Part shown: positions 1 through 12,499 of the stretch, piece after piece
How the letters are laid out: every line of letters begins with the position of its first letter
Numbering within the stretch: position 1 is the first letter of the stretch
Origin: Chamaecrista fasciculata
Taxonomy: Eukaryota; Streptophyta; Magnoliopsida; Fabales; Fabaceae
Length of the DNA stretch: 64,000 bases
Direction of reading: 5' to 3'
NCBI GenBank assembly: GCA_003254925.1
Contig: QANZ01037276.1
Location: 66,536 to 130,535 of the forward strand
The notes under the pieces: model-generated
Databases searched by the model: none
Seen by the model: only the letters and a program-made list of their open reading frames with translations
What the model was told of the DNA's origin: nothing
Program-made: the position numbers and the translations under genes

Positions 1-350
1 CCCTGCCGTTATACATGAATGGTGAACATGGTCCTTCATACACAGGTGTTAAGATTCCCTTATGTTTGATTTCAAGTTGATCCAGGCATCACACGAGTAG
101 TAGTAGAGTGTGAAATGTAAATGCAGCACCTATTATTGCGTTTCAGAAATCACCTTCAGCTATAATTGCGTCAGCGTCACGCTGTTCTACCCCTCTCCCT
201 CAGATGAAACTTGTACTTTGATTAATTTGCCCACTCAATACATTACTTAGACAGACAATTAAGTGGCATAAAACAACGAGCATAACCTTGAATATCTCAT
301 TAAAAAAAAGAGGCGAATAATATGTTGTATCAACTACCAGATCACATTCT
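1..350. other. 3' flank of the UCH gene, no other gene seen
   Basis: Lies downstream of the UCH stop codon (351-353, minus strand). It probably holds the 3' UTR and terminator of that gene. I see no coding exon, tRNA or recognisable repeat. Confidence 0.5.
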
Positions 351-3300
351 TCACCGAGAGCTGCTTGTTTTCTGCTTGGCCTTCTCAATGAGAGGCTTCA
401 ACTGCTTCTTCTCAGCAAGAATCTTGAGAAAGTTAAACAAAAAGGGGATATAGTTGTGCTTCCTACGGATATTCTCTGTTCTCCACTTTTTGAATTTTTC
501 TTCCTCCATCAAGATCTTCTCAGTAGCAGCTTCAATCCCAGCATTTACTTCAGAGAGAGAATTGTTGAGTGCCTCAAAATTGCTATTGTCAACCAGCCTC
601 TCCGACTTTGATGCAGCCAGCTGCTGCAAGATGCGCTCCCTCCTCTTCTGGAGCTCCTTCAGCTCAGCAGTATACATCTCTTTCCTGTTCTTGATAATTG
701 CCATAAGATTGAATCGTATCTCACTTTGGGAATACCTCTCAATGCGTTCCTGGATCACAGGTTGCACCATCTTCAGCCACTCCATATCACCTTGCCCACC
801 AGAGCACTGACCAAGGCTGATAGGACCCTCCTTTAATCCATCAAGCTCATACAGAACCCCATCCACAGGCAAGTAGCTTATAAAATGATATACATCGTCA
901 TCTTTGCCAGCAACCTTCTGCTCCTCAGGGACAAAAGGTTCAGGTCTTGCAAAGCTATTATGGGCTGTACGTATAGCTTCACTATTGTTGATGGCCAAAC
1001 CTTTGAGCTCAGGAGGAAAGTTCTTGGTAAATTCTTTCAATTTTGACAACTCCGGACCAATGTCAATATCAGGTGAATTCATAAGGATAGACAATATCGC
1101 TTGGGTTGCACATGCATTATTAATCACCTACAAATGTAACAATCTGGATTGGTAAAATTATAAAAAAAAAATACATGCCTTTTTAAGACTTCAGTACCAA
1201 GAAAACTAACCTGGCTAGCAAAAAACAAGTTAGGATTTGGATCTTTGATAACCACACGGTCATCCTTTTCCCCAGGACGCCATTTGAAAAGAAATATCAA
1301 CCCATACACAGGCCTGTAATTGAGGGTGGAACCCAGGAAGAAAACAAAAAAAGAAGGTTAATGTTCACAAATATATTATCATAACTCGTAAATTTCATAA
1401 TAACTTAAGAGTGTTACAGAGAAAGTGCACAAACCTAAGGCTGTTGAGAGAGTCAAGGTCCAATGAATACAGCTCCTCAACCTGCCAACATATCAAGGCA
1501 TCATGACAGCATACACACAGGAGATAAACCAAAGTCAAATGGGAAACTGAATATGCATAGCCTAATGTTTATTTCAAAAAACAAACTACCTGGAATCAAA
1601 TCAAATCAATTATTGTTCCTCGAACTGGATTTAGAAATGTTTACCATGGATATGTAAGTTGAACAATTCAAATAAGCAACTTTCTGCTGGTTTTTCCAGT
1701 CTGGTTATGACAGACCCAGACTTTTTGCAGGGTTATCTTCTTAACCTTCTTTTGTTCTGCTTGGCAGAACCACAAATTTTCTTACCATTAGCAAATCCCA
1801 ATATCCCAGAAAAGACTGAACTCAAGTTTGCTAAGTAGTAAATAGTATTATGATGCAAGAATCATGATTCAAAAGATTGGCCCCTCTAAGCTATATATTT
1901 TATGCATATCTGATGACATAGCTTTATTCACAGGTAGCACAGCATCATATCCGTTTCAAATATCTTCCACAAATTTGAGCTATTTTCAACATAAGAAAGG
2001 ATCCCAATCAATACATACAAAACCAGCTAACCAAAGAGTACAGAAGAATGACAAATCAGGTTGTTAGTTTTGTAGTGTTTTATTAGAGTTTGAATAATTC
2101 GACTTAAATATATACTTAGTCAGGTATAGTTCTCTCTCACTGGATGCAGAGTACTAAATATGATTTAATTTTTAGTACTTCTCTTTTGTTTCTGTAATCT
2201 ATTATTTAGATAGTTATTGCCATCAGAATTTTCTGGTAAATATTCAGAAAGGTTAGCATTATGGCCAACTCTTAACCTGAACTTAGCTTTAATATATATC
2301 TGAAAATTCATGCTAAAGTTAAGGATATTAAAGCAGATAGATATATAAGGAGGCCACAAACCCTCAGGAAAAATTGAAAATCAACATCCCACCACACGCT
2401 AAGACCATGAGAAATCAGTGCAACACTAAAACAAAACCAAGGAAACATCCATCTGATCCAACAAAAGTACCTGCACCCCTTTCACTTGCATTTGTTGTAT
2501 AAGTTCTGTAAATACACCTGAAAAATAGGATAAAAGGAGGGAAAGTTTTAAGTAATGACCTGAACAAAATTTATGCAACTACTCCAGGAAAAAAAAAAAG
2601 GATACTTTATAAGCCTTGAATGAATAAACAGATATGAACAGTATGATATGTCAATATCTCATTTCATTCATATTGGACGCTTCATGTTGTACAGCTATAC
2701 AAACTTCATGAAATCCTTGCTTTATAAACCATAATAGTTTGTTAGGCATGCTATCTAGAATTAGAGACATGAAGCCATCATGGCCCTCCAGCTAATAGAT
2801 CAAGTTTTTAGATTGAATGGCTATTGAATTGATATGCAGTCCAAGCCTTGACGACACGACAGTATGGGACTTAATTCTTACTGCCTCCATTTTCTTCAGT
2901 CTTCATTATGAAATTAAATTTTAGCATTAGGTAGTGATGGGTCTTGCTTTTTCCACCCGCCAAATCGAGGGGAATCTCATGTAAGGAAGTGGTGTTAAAG
3001 TCAAAAACTATTTATTACCTGTTGGCAAACTGACCTCCACTTACCCAACCCGTTAAGTTTTATAATTGTTGTGTACACTTCACACATTAGCATAATACTA
3101 CTTAAAACTTAAATTTCATCAAACATTGATAGTACAAATTAAGTCTTTCATAGTCATAAGATCTCATACATCAAGGCAACATATAATAAGCCTTAAACAT
3201 AGTACAAAAGATTCAGACATAATATTAATTCACTGATAAAATAAAATTAACAAGCCTTAGTCAAATCTAATGAAGTCATCAATCATCATTATTAATAATT

Positions 3301-4136
3301 AAATGTATAATCTTTCAATTATACAAACAAAACAAAATACTGTCATCCCATTTTGAACTTGAACCAAAGTAGGGTTTGCCAATTCTTCTCTGCTCATCCA
3401 TTCTCCTCATTTGCCCATGATTCTCCCTCTTTGGTCTGATGGAAGCTTTGAATAGTGAGATACTTGACGCGCAGAGCAGTATGCCAGGAGGAGAGCACCA
3501 AAAGGCGAGTTTTGGGGTGGACCATTTCTAGTTTTTGGATCAAAGGTTTCTAGCTTCTGGATTTACTTCTACTACAATTGTTCTTAAGGGAAAAACAATA
3601 AATAAATAATTTGTTTAATTGACGCTGTGATACTGGACAAATCTTGGAAGAAAATGATCTTCTCTGAATTTGGGATTGTTTTCTCTAGGTTGGATTGTAA
3701 GATTGGGTATGATGATCAAGATTTCAAAATTAACAAACATGCTCTTGACACATGGAAATTTGGTTCGTTCATAAAGGAAACGATTTCTGCACAAAAATGT
3801 CAAAAGGATCTGGAGTGGGAACTCTTAGTTCGTTTGAATACCAATAATAAATACCAATTAATGTGGGGTTTATTTTAGGTACACCATTACTTGATGAAGT
3901 TCCAATAACAAGTGAAATTTTGCAAAATAAGTGGACAAGTCAAGAATACATTTTCTGTGAAATTTGATGAATTGATATAATTCAATATCCTACAGTCAGC
4001 AACCAGGAAAATCTCTTATAAAACTTCCCAGAGGAAGGAATTTATAAAACAAACAGATAACTTCCAGAGGAAGGAATTATATAAAACAAACAGGTAGTGG
4101 CGTACCTGGATCTGACTCAATTGTGCACCAAGACAT
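351..4136 (-). CDS. Ubiquitin C-terminal hydrolase, UCH37/UCHL5 type (peptidase C12)
   Basis: A cysteine protease that cleaves ubiquitin from small adducts and chains. UCHL5-type enzymes act at the proteasome and, in animals, with INO80. Five coding exons join in phase: 4136-4106, 2517-2471, 1481-1435, 1313-1211 and 1127-351, giving 334 aa, the usual UCHL5 length. The N-terminus reads [11 protein letters not shown]. The catalytic set is present: Gln76 (FFASQ), Cys82 in NNACATQA, His157 (VYHFISYLP) and Asp172 (YELDG). Residues about 225-334 form the helical ULD-like tail with [15 protein letters not shown] and a basic KQKTSSSR end. All introns are GT-AG. A leader intron with acceptor near 4158 and donor near 5092 puts the 5' UTR exon at about 5093-5250. 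Arabidopsis UCH1 and UCH2 are the expected relatives. The gene looks intact. Confidence 0.95.
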
Positions 4137-4157
4137 GATTGAAACTTCTACAAGCTG

Positions 4158-5250
4158 CAAGGAGAGGGATATCGATATAAAGTAACATCCAGAATCAAGA
4201 AATATGAAAAACTGAGCAACAAACAATAGTTTATAAAAATGTGATGAAGGAGAGCAACCAAAAAAGAAAAAAGTCCTTGTAGTCACAGCACAAATATTTT
4301 CTACTTTAAAAGTACAAGTTGTTTACAAACTTATTTTCTAGAATTGCCCTTGTGATCTTTCTATTTCTACAACTATCTGTAGTTGGAAAGAAGGACTCAA
4401 AGGGGACAAAGTTGACATTTGCCTCCATTTAGTTATGATAGCGTAGCCACTTGGGCAACACAAACCCCTTGGGAAATCATTGTGTCTTTCTCTTTAATTG
4501 CTCTAAAACTCAAGTCATAACATTTGGCACCCATAAGGAAAAGTTACATCGTTTAACCTTTAAGTTCCAACCAAAAATGACTCCAAGTAGGGCTGACCAT
4601 ATTCACAATCATCACCAATGAAATAGATCACTTCATCAAAATTCATCAGCCTGGACATGTTATTACTTCATCTAAATTTCATATGAATCATTCTCTCCAG
4701 AAATTGAAGAAAGAGTATATGGTGATGGTATTTTAAATTACACGTGTACCAACAATTTCTCATCAATTCCATTCCCCTCCAATTTTGAATATCTCCTGAA
4801 CAGAGAACGACTAAAAGTACACTAATTTATCCATAAGAGACAACAAATTACAGTACTTAATTCTAATAGATGCAGATTTCTATCATAAAAGAGACTGACA
4901 AACGGATTTTTAAAAACGGGCAGCAAGATGTCAATGTCTTCATTCCTATTATAAGATGATACAACCATTAAGTTAATTATTTATAATTATACATGTGAGA
5001 GTAGGTAGGATGTGTGAAGAAAAAGGAACACCACAAAATGCAGACGAATTCACAAATACACGAAGACGAAAATTAAAAGAAGGAAGCAAAACCTGAAAGA
5101 AGCAGAGACGACGAGACGAGCCACCCCACCGTTGACGAGCACAAACGACGACGACAAGCGGCGTTTTCCAACTTCTCTCGCGGCGTTTTCTGCTTCACAC
5201 CAGTTGGTCCTCTCACTTGCGGCCTCTCTTCCTTACTATCGACGGGGGTT
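4158..5250 (-). promoter_or_regulatory. 5' UTR intron and leader exon of the UCH gene
   Basis: On the minus strand the sequence just upstream of the ATG ends an intron (pyrimidine tract then TTGCAG, near 4158). A matching donor CAG/GTTTTGC lies near 5092. The GC-richer stretch 5093-5250 is therefore probably the transcribed 5' leader. This is inferred from splice consensus only. The open frame over 5073-5543 is not coding in this model. Confidence 0.5.
4318..4580. repeat. Dispersed repeat, copy 1 (partner at 7133-7372)
   Basis: Shares ordered blocks with 7133-7372: TTTACAAA, AATTGCCCTT, TTGACATTTGCCTC, AGTCATA.CATTTGGCAC and CAAGTTCCAA-like strings at similar spacing. It is clearly diverged. 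It lies in the UCH leader intron. The class of element is unknown. Confidence 0.5.
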
Positions 5251-5407
5251 AGGGTTTGGGCATGAGTTGCTTTGGCGAATATGACGAGCTGTATCAATGG
5301 ATATGGATCCGAAGAGGTTTGGGCATGAGGAATTAAGGGATGGGTAGGGTTTGACAATTTACAATTATGAGTTTGGATCGATTTTAGAATTTTTATTAAA
5401 ATTATTA

Positions 5408-6514
5408 GAGGTAAAGTACTATTTGGTCCCTTCTTTTTCACACTTTGAACTATTTGGTCCTTGCATTTTTGAAATAGATTATTTGGTCTCTCAAATATTA
5501 GAAATGTTAACTCGTTAGTCCCTGTAATGACTTGGCCATTCAATGCATATATGGTACATTAAATGCCACGTAATTAACTATTTGGTCCCTCTATTTTAAA
5601 TCTAAAATCTGAGTTGACTCTATTTTTCAAAATACAACCATTTAGTACCTCTTCTTCATGTCTTTTAGGGTTAGCAATTCCTCTAACCTTCTTCATTAAT
5701 CTTAACGAAGAATGGCATCCACAGTACAATCACTTCTGTTAAATGCAGATGTTGCATTTTTGCATTGTACAAATGGTCTCCTATAATTTTCATCTTTCGA
5801 TCAATTAGCTTTAGAAAAGCTTTAGATTAATTGTTAATGTGTAGTGATGAACGAAGGGTAGCCATTTTCTGCAAAACAAAAAAGAGTGGAGTGCTGCTCG
5901 CGATATTTCCCTCCCATACCTAAGTAATGAGTATATGAAAGAAATCAGTCTAGACTGAATAGAATGCGTTATGTACCCTTCTTAAGCCTTTTATAGTGTG
6001 GGCGGCCATGCCTAAATCAACATAACCAGATTTCCAAATTGCTTGAAGTTAAATAAATACACTCAGATTTATTTCCCCAAAACTCCAATATACAAGTGGA
6101 AGGTAAATAAGCAGCTTTTTAAATCAATTGTTTGCAATAGCGATGCATCCCCTTTGTAATAAGCAGCGTTTCAATATCTTGAGAAAGAGGCGTGAATTGT
6201 ACTGTGGATGTCATTCTTTGTTAGGATTAATGAAAAGGATTAGAGGAATTGCTAACCTTAAAAGACATGAAGAAGAGGGACTAAATAGTTGTATTTTGAA
6301 AGATGGAGCCAACTCAGATTTCAGATTTAAAATAGAGGGACCAAATAGTTAATTACGTGGCATTTATATCGTGTCATATGTGCGTTTAACAGCCAAGTCA
6401 TCATCATTAGTAACAGAGTTAGCCTACAAGGACTAGCGGGTTAACGTTTCTAATTTTTGAGGGACCAAATAGTTCAAAGTGTGAAAAAGGAGGGACCAAA
6501 TAGTACTTTACCTC
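5408..6514. mobile_element. Non-autonomous Mutator-like foldback element with long TIRs
   Basis: Terminal inverted repeats of about 325 bp (5408-5733 and about 6192-6514) start with GAGGTAAAGTACTA and contain several TTTGGTCC modules. By eye the arms match at roughly 85 percent. The flanking 9-mers AAATTATTA (5399-5407) and AAATAATTA (6515-6523) are an imperfect target duplication of Mutator length. The core of about 460 bp has no long reading frame or transposase. The element sits immediately upstream of the UCH leader exon. Because the flanks are AT-rich, the target duplication is only suggestive. Confidence 0.75.
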
Positions 6515-6597
6515 AAATAATTATTATACTTTTTTTGTTTAAAAAATTATTATTATACTCTCTCATTTGTGGCACTTAAGATCAAATAAATAAAATT

Positions 6598-6961
6598 AAA
6601 GTGTATTTTTGGTTTATAACTTTCGCTCAGTTTTTAATTTGGTCTCATAATTGTTTTTATTGCACTTTTGGTTATATATATTTTTTTTGCTCAAGTTACA
6701 AATTTTGGTCCCATGTTACACTTTTGGTCTCGTATTTTTGGATCAGGTCCCATATTTTTTTGGTCAATTAGAATTGACAGTGAAACTTTTTACAAAGATA
6801 TGAGACCAATTTTGCAACTTAACCAAAAGATATGGGACTAAAAGTGATACGAGACCAAACCTACAACCTAAGCGTAAGATATGAGATCAAAAATGCAAAA
6901 AAAAAAATTATGGGACCAAATTGAGATATGAGAAAAAATTATGAGACCAAAAATATACTTT
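6598..6961. mobile_element. Small inverted-repeat element (MITE-like) with TTTGGTC modules
   Basis: The ends are inverted copies of AAAG-T-TATTTTTGGT, followed by further mirrored modules (TTTGGTCTCATAA, TTTGGTCCCAT, GGTCTCGTA). At about 364 bp it is almost entirely palindrome. No target duplication is obvious. The arms are more diverged than those of the element at 22814-23837, so it is older. Confidence 0.6.
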
Positions 6962-7132
6962 GATCGGTAAACAACGTAAAGGTTTTAGTTGTCCCAAATA
7001 AAAAACTCATGATTCATTTTTGTACAATTCTAAACCCAACGTATTATGTGTACATTACTTAAAATTTAGGGTGTGGTTGTGCAATTTAGTCTTATCAAAT
7101 AATCTTTTCACTATAATCAAATCTTTCCTACT

Positions 7133-7372
7133 AAAAATGGTTGTTTACAAATTTTTTTTCTTAAAATTGCCCTTAAAATCTTTTAACATCGACAAAGATT
7201 TTTATAGTTAAAAAGAAATAGTTGAAATGGGTAAAATTGACATTTGCCTCTATTTAGAGCATCATATCTTCTCCTTAAATGCTTTTAAGTCATAGCATTT
7301 GGCACTCATTGCAAACAAATACATTAGATCAAAACCCCAATTATATCTTTTTTTCAAGTTCCAATCAAAAAA
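7133..7372. repeat. Dispersed repeat, copy 2 (partner at 4318-4580)
   Basis: Same ordered blocks as the copy at 4318-4580. The two copies lie in the same orientation on either side of the two inverted-repeat elements. This may be a diverged tandem or dispersed duplication. Confidence 0.45.
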
Positions 7373-7750
7373 TAATTATTGTTATCTCGCCTTTATATTA
7401 TTACATCTTAATATTTTCATACAAATGAAATAAAAAAAATTCAAAAGTATAACGAACTCATTTAGTTTCTTATCCGTTTTCACTCTCATTTTACAACTGC
7501 TTCAAATTGATTTAAATCTTGCATTTTGAATTCTTTGTTCTCTTTGTTGTTCCATTTCTCCAAGTTTATTTTATATTAATGTGCAAGTACACTTGACTTT
7601 TTCTTTCTTTGCAATTAATTATTTGGTAATTTTTTAATAATCTTTATCAGGATTTGAATCATTTGATCTTTCTTTTTCAATAAAAATTCATTATATTTTT
7701 ATTTAAATTTTAATATTTTCTTACTATTCGACATATTTGTCATATTTAGG

Positions 7751-8150
7751 GGGCATTTGGTACACGAATTTTTTTCATTCCCATAAATTATATTCCTGGG
7801 AATGTGATTCACAAGAATATGATTCCACAAATATAAAAGAATCTGTTTGGATGAATTAAAATAGTAATGAGATTATTTTACCATATTTCTATGAATATTA
7901 CAATTTTATGTTTGATTCAAATTTGATAATCCTGAGAATATTTGATATTTTTCCAAATATCTCTCTTAAATTTTTGTTACTTAATTTAATCATAGACAAT
8001 TTATTTTTTAGGAATTAAATTAAAAATAAAAATTTATAAATTGATCATATTGTAAAAATATTATATTTTGGTCTATATGAATAAAAATACTATTTTTGTT
8101 TTTTATGTTATACTTTTATGAGTCCTTAGATCGAGTTGAGTTTAACAAAT
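7751..8150. repeat. AT-rich MITE-like repeat starting GGGGGCATTTGGTACACG
   Basis: Begins with GGGGGCATTTGG, a style of end common in plant hAT-type MITEs. It contains ATTCCTGGGAATGTGATTC, and a related stretch occurs near 31560-31730 inside the GDT1 intron. The right boundary is unclear. At 8190-8280 a short tandem repeat of CAATCAAAGGTTTGTA with A/T runs precedes the DUF707 gene. Confidence 0.4.
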
Positions 8151-8486
8151 TCAAAATCTTAAAATCTAGAATTAAAATGTTTTTAACATACAATCAAAGG
8201 TTTGTATTTTTTTTTTTTGAAAAGTATACAATCAAAGGTTTGTAAATTGTTCTGGCCAAAAAAAAAAAGGTTTGTAAATTGCAACGAAGGTTGATATATT
8301 TTGGTGGGAAATCGTGGAAGCGAAATTCTTCACCGTTTGTCTGTTGGGTGTGCCCGCCTTATTCGCTTCTTCTTCTTCTTCCTCTATCCCCAACGCCAAT
8401 ACCTCTCTTTCTCATCATTTCAATCTTTCGGGTAACTGCTTCACACAGCGCTTTCTCTCCGTCCATATTCTTACCTTTTGCGGAAC

Positions 8487-11400
8487 ATGAGGTCATCTGA
8501 TACTGTACGGAACTACTACATCTCTCTGTTTTTCTCATTCTGATTCCATCCTTCTTTCCTCACTTTTTATTTTCCCAGTTTTGATTCTCTTTTGGGTTAA
8601 TGAATTTTAAGTGAACTTTTCTCGCATCTTCAATCATCGTTTGATCCACCAATTTTATATTTTAGTGTTTTCTCTCTCTCTATATATATCGTCATTTTCT
8701 GCCTGACCTTGCCTTTTATTTCTGTTCAGTTTGCGTTTCTCTTGTCAGTTTTCATTGCGATCATATTTCTTTGGGTTTGGGTTTTTTTTGGTCTTATCTT
8801 TCTTCTATTTTTCCTTCTAAATTATTTTTAATGCTTTTGTGTCCACTTAATTCCTGTTCACCTCTTTTCATTCCAGACATCTTCATTTGCTGCTGATTTA
8901 AAGAGTAAAAAATCTTCGTCTTGTCTCATCTTCCCGGCATCTGCTTTACTTCTCGTTATTATGTTTGTTGCGAGTTTATTCTTTGCACAAGGTTACAGAG
9001 AGGTACATAAACAAACTCTCTTAAGAGTTTACCTAAAATTGATTTGATTTGAGTAGGAACTGCTATTCTTTCACGTTTTAATCCTTGGGATGGTCTTTTT
9101 GGTCTCATACTGCAGAAATTATTAAGATGGAGACTAAACGATGCTATTCAGAATTTCGGGAATGACAAATGCAAGGTTTCTTCTCCTTACCGCGCAAACT
9201 CTTACTCAGACACACATGAATTATTTAAGATGATTTACCCATTTTGTACTGCCATAGATTTTCAACTTTGTACTCATGTTACTTTATCTTGTTTAGTAGA
9301 ATCAGTGCAGGCCTAGGGGAAGTGAGGTATTACCTGAAGGTATAGTCTCCAATACTTCGGATTTCAAAATGCTACCTTTGGGGGAGCCTCGAAGGAAAAA
9401 TAAACATCACATCAAATTAGATGTAAGTTTCAGCCTGCCATGATAACTCACTTTTCTGTCTCTTCTGTAACCGATAAAGAAAAAATAATAACGGCAATGT
9501 GGTTGTTTCCTAGTGCAGGGAAATTTATAAGAACTGGAATGTGTTTATGTATGGACAATTTTAAGAATTTAAGATTACCCAGTCGTCACATTATCCTTCC
9601 CACGACGATATCATATCATTATCAAATAAACTCAAGCGGTCATTTACTATTTTTATATAGTCTAGCTAAGCCAAAAGTTACGTTTGGCTTATTAAAATGT
9701 ATTTGGATTTTATGCTGTCTTTAATTTGAGAAAGGTTTTGTCTTGTCTTCTGATTTAGTGAACCTATAAATATCTTTTTACAGAGCCTTTCATCACTTCA
9801 TCCATTACTCAGTTTCCGTAAAGCATATACCACCAGGGTTCAGTCGCAGTTTTATGCTCAGCTTTTCCATGTTATTTCTTTGTATCTGAGGGTGTGCACT
9901 AACTTGCAAACATTTAAACAGATTACGGCAAATGTTTCAACCAATTTGTTTACAGTGACAGTGGGGATAAGGCAGAAAGATCTTGTGAGCAAAATGATCC
10001 CAAAGGTCCTCCAATCTATTTACAGTTTGCTTTATATTAATAATTTATTTCGGTGCAAGAGTTATGACCCTTGTTCCTACAAACTCCAGTTTCTAGCAAG
10101 TGATTTTGCTGTGATGCTCTTCCATTATGATGGTATTGTTGATGAGTGGAAAGATTTTGAATGGAGTGATCGCGTAATTCATGTTTCTGCCACCAATCAA
10201 AGCAAATGGTAACCTTACTCATTCTTATCTATAATGACAATATTAATTCCCCTATATGAGTTCTTCCATTGACATGTTTTTATTGATTAGGTGGTTTGCC
10301 AAGCGTTTCTTACACCCAGACATAGTTGCAGAATATGAACATATTTTCCTTTGGGATGAGGACCTTGGAGTTGAAAATTTCCACCCTGATAAGTACGTTA
10401 AACACATTTACCTAGAATTGAGAATTATTTACCTGTAAACACTGCAGATGAATGGAGCAGATCGATGCACAGCCAATTTAGTAGTTGTAGTTTACATATA
10501 CTGGTGCACTCTCTCGTGCCTTAAGACAAGCTTATAGATCTATAAGCTTTCTATCCTCTCTTGTGTGGGAGGATATCAGAAAGTGTCAGTATAATGGGAG
10601 AACCACACATCTTCTGGGAAGACTTAATTGGCATATCTTCTAAACAATTAATGTTCGACAATTGATATATCCTCCTTGATTGATTGTAGGTATGTATCTA
10701 TTATCAAAAGTGAAGGATTGGAGATTTCACAACCGGCACTTGATCCTAAAGAATCAGAAGTTCATCACCAGATTACCTTACGTGGGAGATCAGTCGTGCA
10801 CAGGTTTTCCTGTTGACCTATTGCTGTTGTTAACAATGATATTGTTTGTATATTCCTTGGTCTCAGCACAGCCGCACAGAATTTTCCTAGTGTTTTTGTT
10901 GATAAGTTACCTAATAGTAATTACATGCCGCCCCTGAAGTGGACATCTAATGAGGAGCTCCCGAGTTAAATTGCCTCCTCAGAGAGAAAAACAAAGAAGA
11001 AAAGCTTAGCTTCAATTTTCACGTTTTCTGATGATATATTCAATGGGTGTTCTTCAAATCAGATAATTGTTCTGTGTATGCTTTTCATCATTGTACTCGT
11101 AGGAGGACGTACAAGACTGCTGATAATGGTAAAGGCTGTGATGACAACAGTACTGCTCCTCCTTGCACGGGGTAAAAGTTTATTGTGGTAACTTGTAATT
11201 TAACATGACTTTTTTATTTCGTTGTTTCTGCTATTCTTGTTAGAGAAAGATAAACTTTTTTGTTTTAGATGGATAGAGATGATGGCTCCTGTTTTCTCCA
11301 GAGCTGCCTGGCGCTGTGTTTGGTACATGATCCAGGTATGTCATTCTGTTTAGCGTTACTCTAGTCATCACTCTGCCGTCTGCACTGGTAACATGTTTAT

Positions 11401-12052
11401 TCATCATGTGGGACTCGTTTTACAGAGTGACTTGGTCCATGCATGGGGTCTGGATTTACAGCTTGGCTATTGTGCACAGGCAAGCAAAACTCTGTTTTTT
11501 GGTTAACTTCAATGATCTCGTATTATTTTCTATTCTTCGTTTGTACTTCAATCTTGATCTTGATTTCCCTAAATAGGGTGATCGAACAAAAAATGTTGGT
11601 GTTGTCGATGCTGAATACATAGTCCACTACGGTCGCCCTACTCTTGGAGGTTTAGATAATGATGACAATAATAATACTGAGGTCAGAGGATGTGGTATCT
11701 CAATCAAAGAGTTCAATAGCAAATATTATGATTTTCTTGTACACCTTTAATTCGGAAGCCATGTCTAATTGATTGGACTCTGAATTATCTGTGACTTGCA
11801 GGTTTCATCTAGGGCTAAGGATCATAGAGTTGATGTAAGTTGCCATCTTCTCATGATTTGTCAGTTAAAGCCACCGGTAAAATAGTGGCCATGAGATATC
11901 TTAATAATATCTGAATAATATTGTAATTGTAACTGATATTGTTTGACGGATTGCAGGTGAGAAGACTGTCGTACCATGAATTAGATATATTTAAGAAACG
12001 ATGGCAAAAGGCAGTGGAGGAGGACCAATGTTGGATGGATCCATATAAATAG
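8487..12052 (+). CDS. DUF707 single-pass membrane protein (lysine-ketoglutarate reductase trans-splicing related)
   Basis: Fourteen exons join in phase to 389 aa, the usual family length: 8487-8504, 8877-9002, 9116-9175, 9300-9422, 9922-10005, 10090-10208, 10291-10392, 10690-10803, 11103-11171, 11269-11335, 11426-11479, 11577-11681, 11802-11834 and 11957-12052. Residues about 22-43 are a signal anchor (LIFPASALLLVIMFV), so a type II, probably Golgi/ER, topology is likely. The DUF707 core carries VMLFHYDG, FAKRFLHP, IFLWDEDLGVENF, ISQPALDP, HAWGLDLQLGYCAQ and VDAEYIVHYG. The biochemical role is not established. The acidic WDEDL and overall layout suggest a glycosyltransferase-like fold, which is inference. 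Intron 11 has a GC donor (CAG/GCAAGC). The exon 5 acceptor (AAACAG/ATTACG at 9921) is the least certain junction. Confidence 0.9.
10528..10549. repeat. Perfect 22-bp palindrome in a DUF707 intron
   Basis: A fully self-complementary 22-mer centred on AGATCT, with AAGCTT at both ends. It lies in intron 7 of the DUF707 gene. No function is apparent. Confidence 0.8.
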
Positions 12053-12499
12053 CCAAAATGTTTGTGAAAAACTTTTAAAAATAAAATATGCATTGCTTTG
12101 TAAATTGTAAAGAGAAGTAGTTTAGCCAAAAAGAGAGACAAAAAAAAATGTAAAGGGAAGCAGAACAAAAAATGGCAGCCATAGCTGGTGTCGTAAATCT
12201 TGGGAAGATATTTTAGAGGTGAAAAAGAGAAGCTGCTCAGCGAAGCTTGTGTTGTAAGGTGTAAATATCGAAAGAGGTGTACCTTAGGATGGAGCTCACT
12301 CCCTTTCCTTGTTTACTGTCATATCATCCTCTTCTTTTATTCGAATTACTTTTAGATACAAGTTTCATGTAAATAAAATGGTAGATAAATTAGAGAGATC
12401 TTACTGTTATCCACTCATCCCTATCAATGGCATTTTGCTTATACTCATTGTACTATATACTCACTTTAGAAGGGGAAAAAAATCCAATCAACACTACAA

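Noticed and set aside
5073-5543. 156-codon minus-strand open frame
   Set aside because: Overlaps the inferred UCH leader exon and the left end of a foldback element; no motif, and the splice model makes it non-coding.
9783-9921. Possible extension of DUF707 exon 5 upstream (SLSSLHPLLSFRKAYTTRVQ)
   Set aside because: Open in frame, but it adds residues not expected in the family; the AAACAG acceptor at 9921 gives the usual spacing. Transcript data could reverse this.
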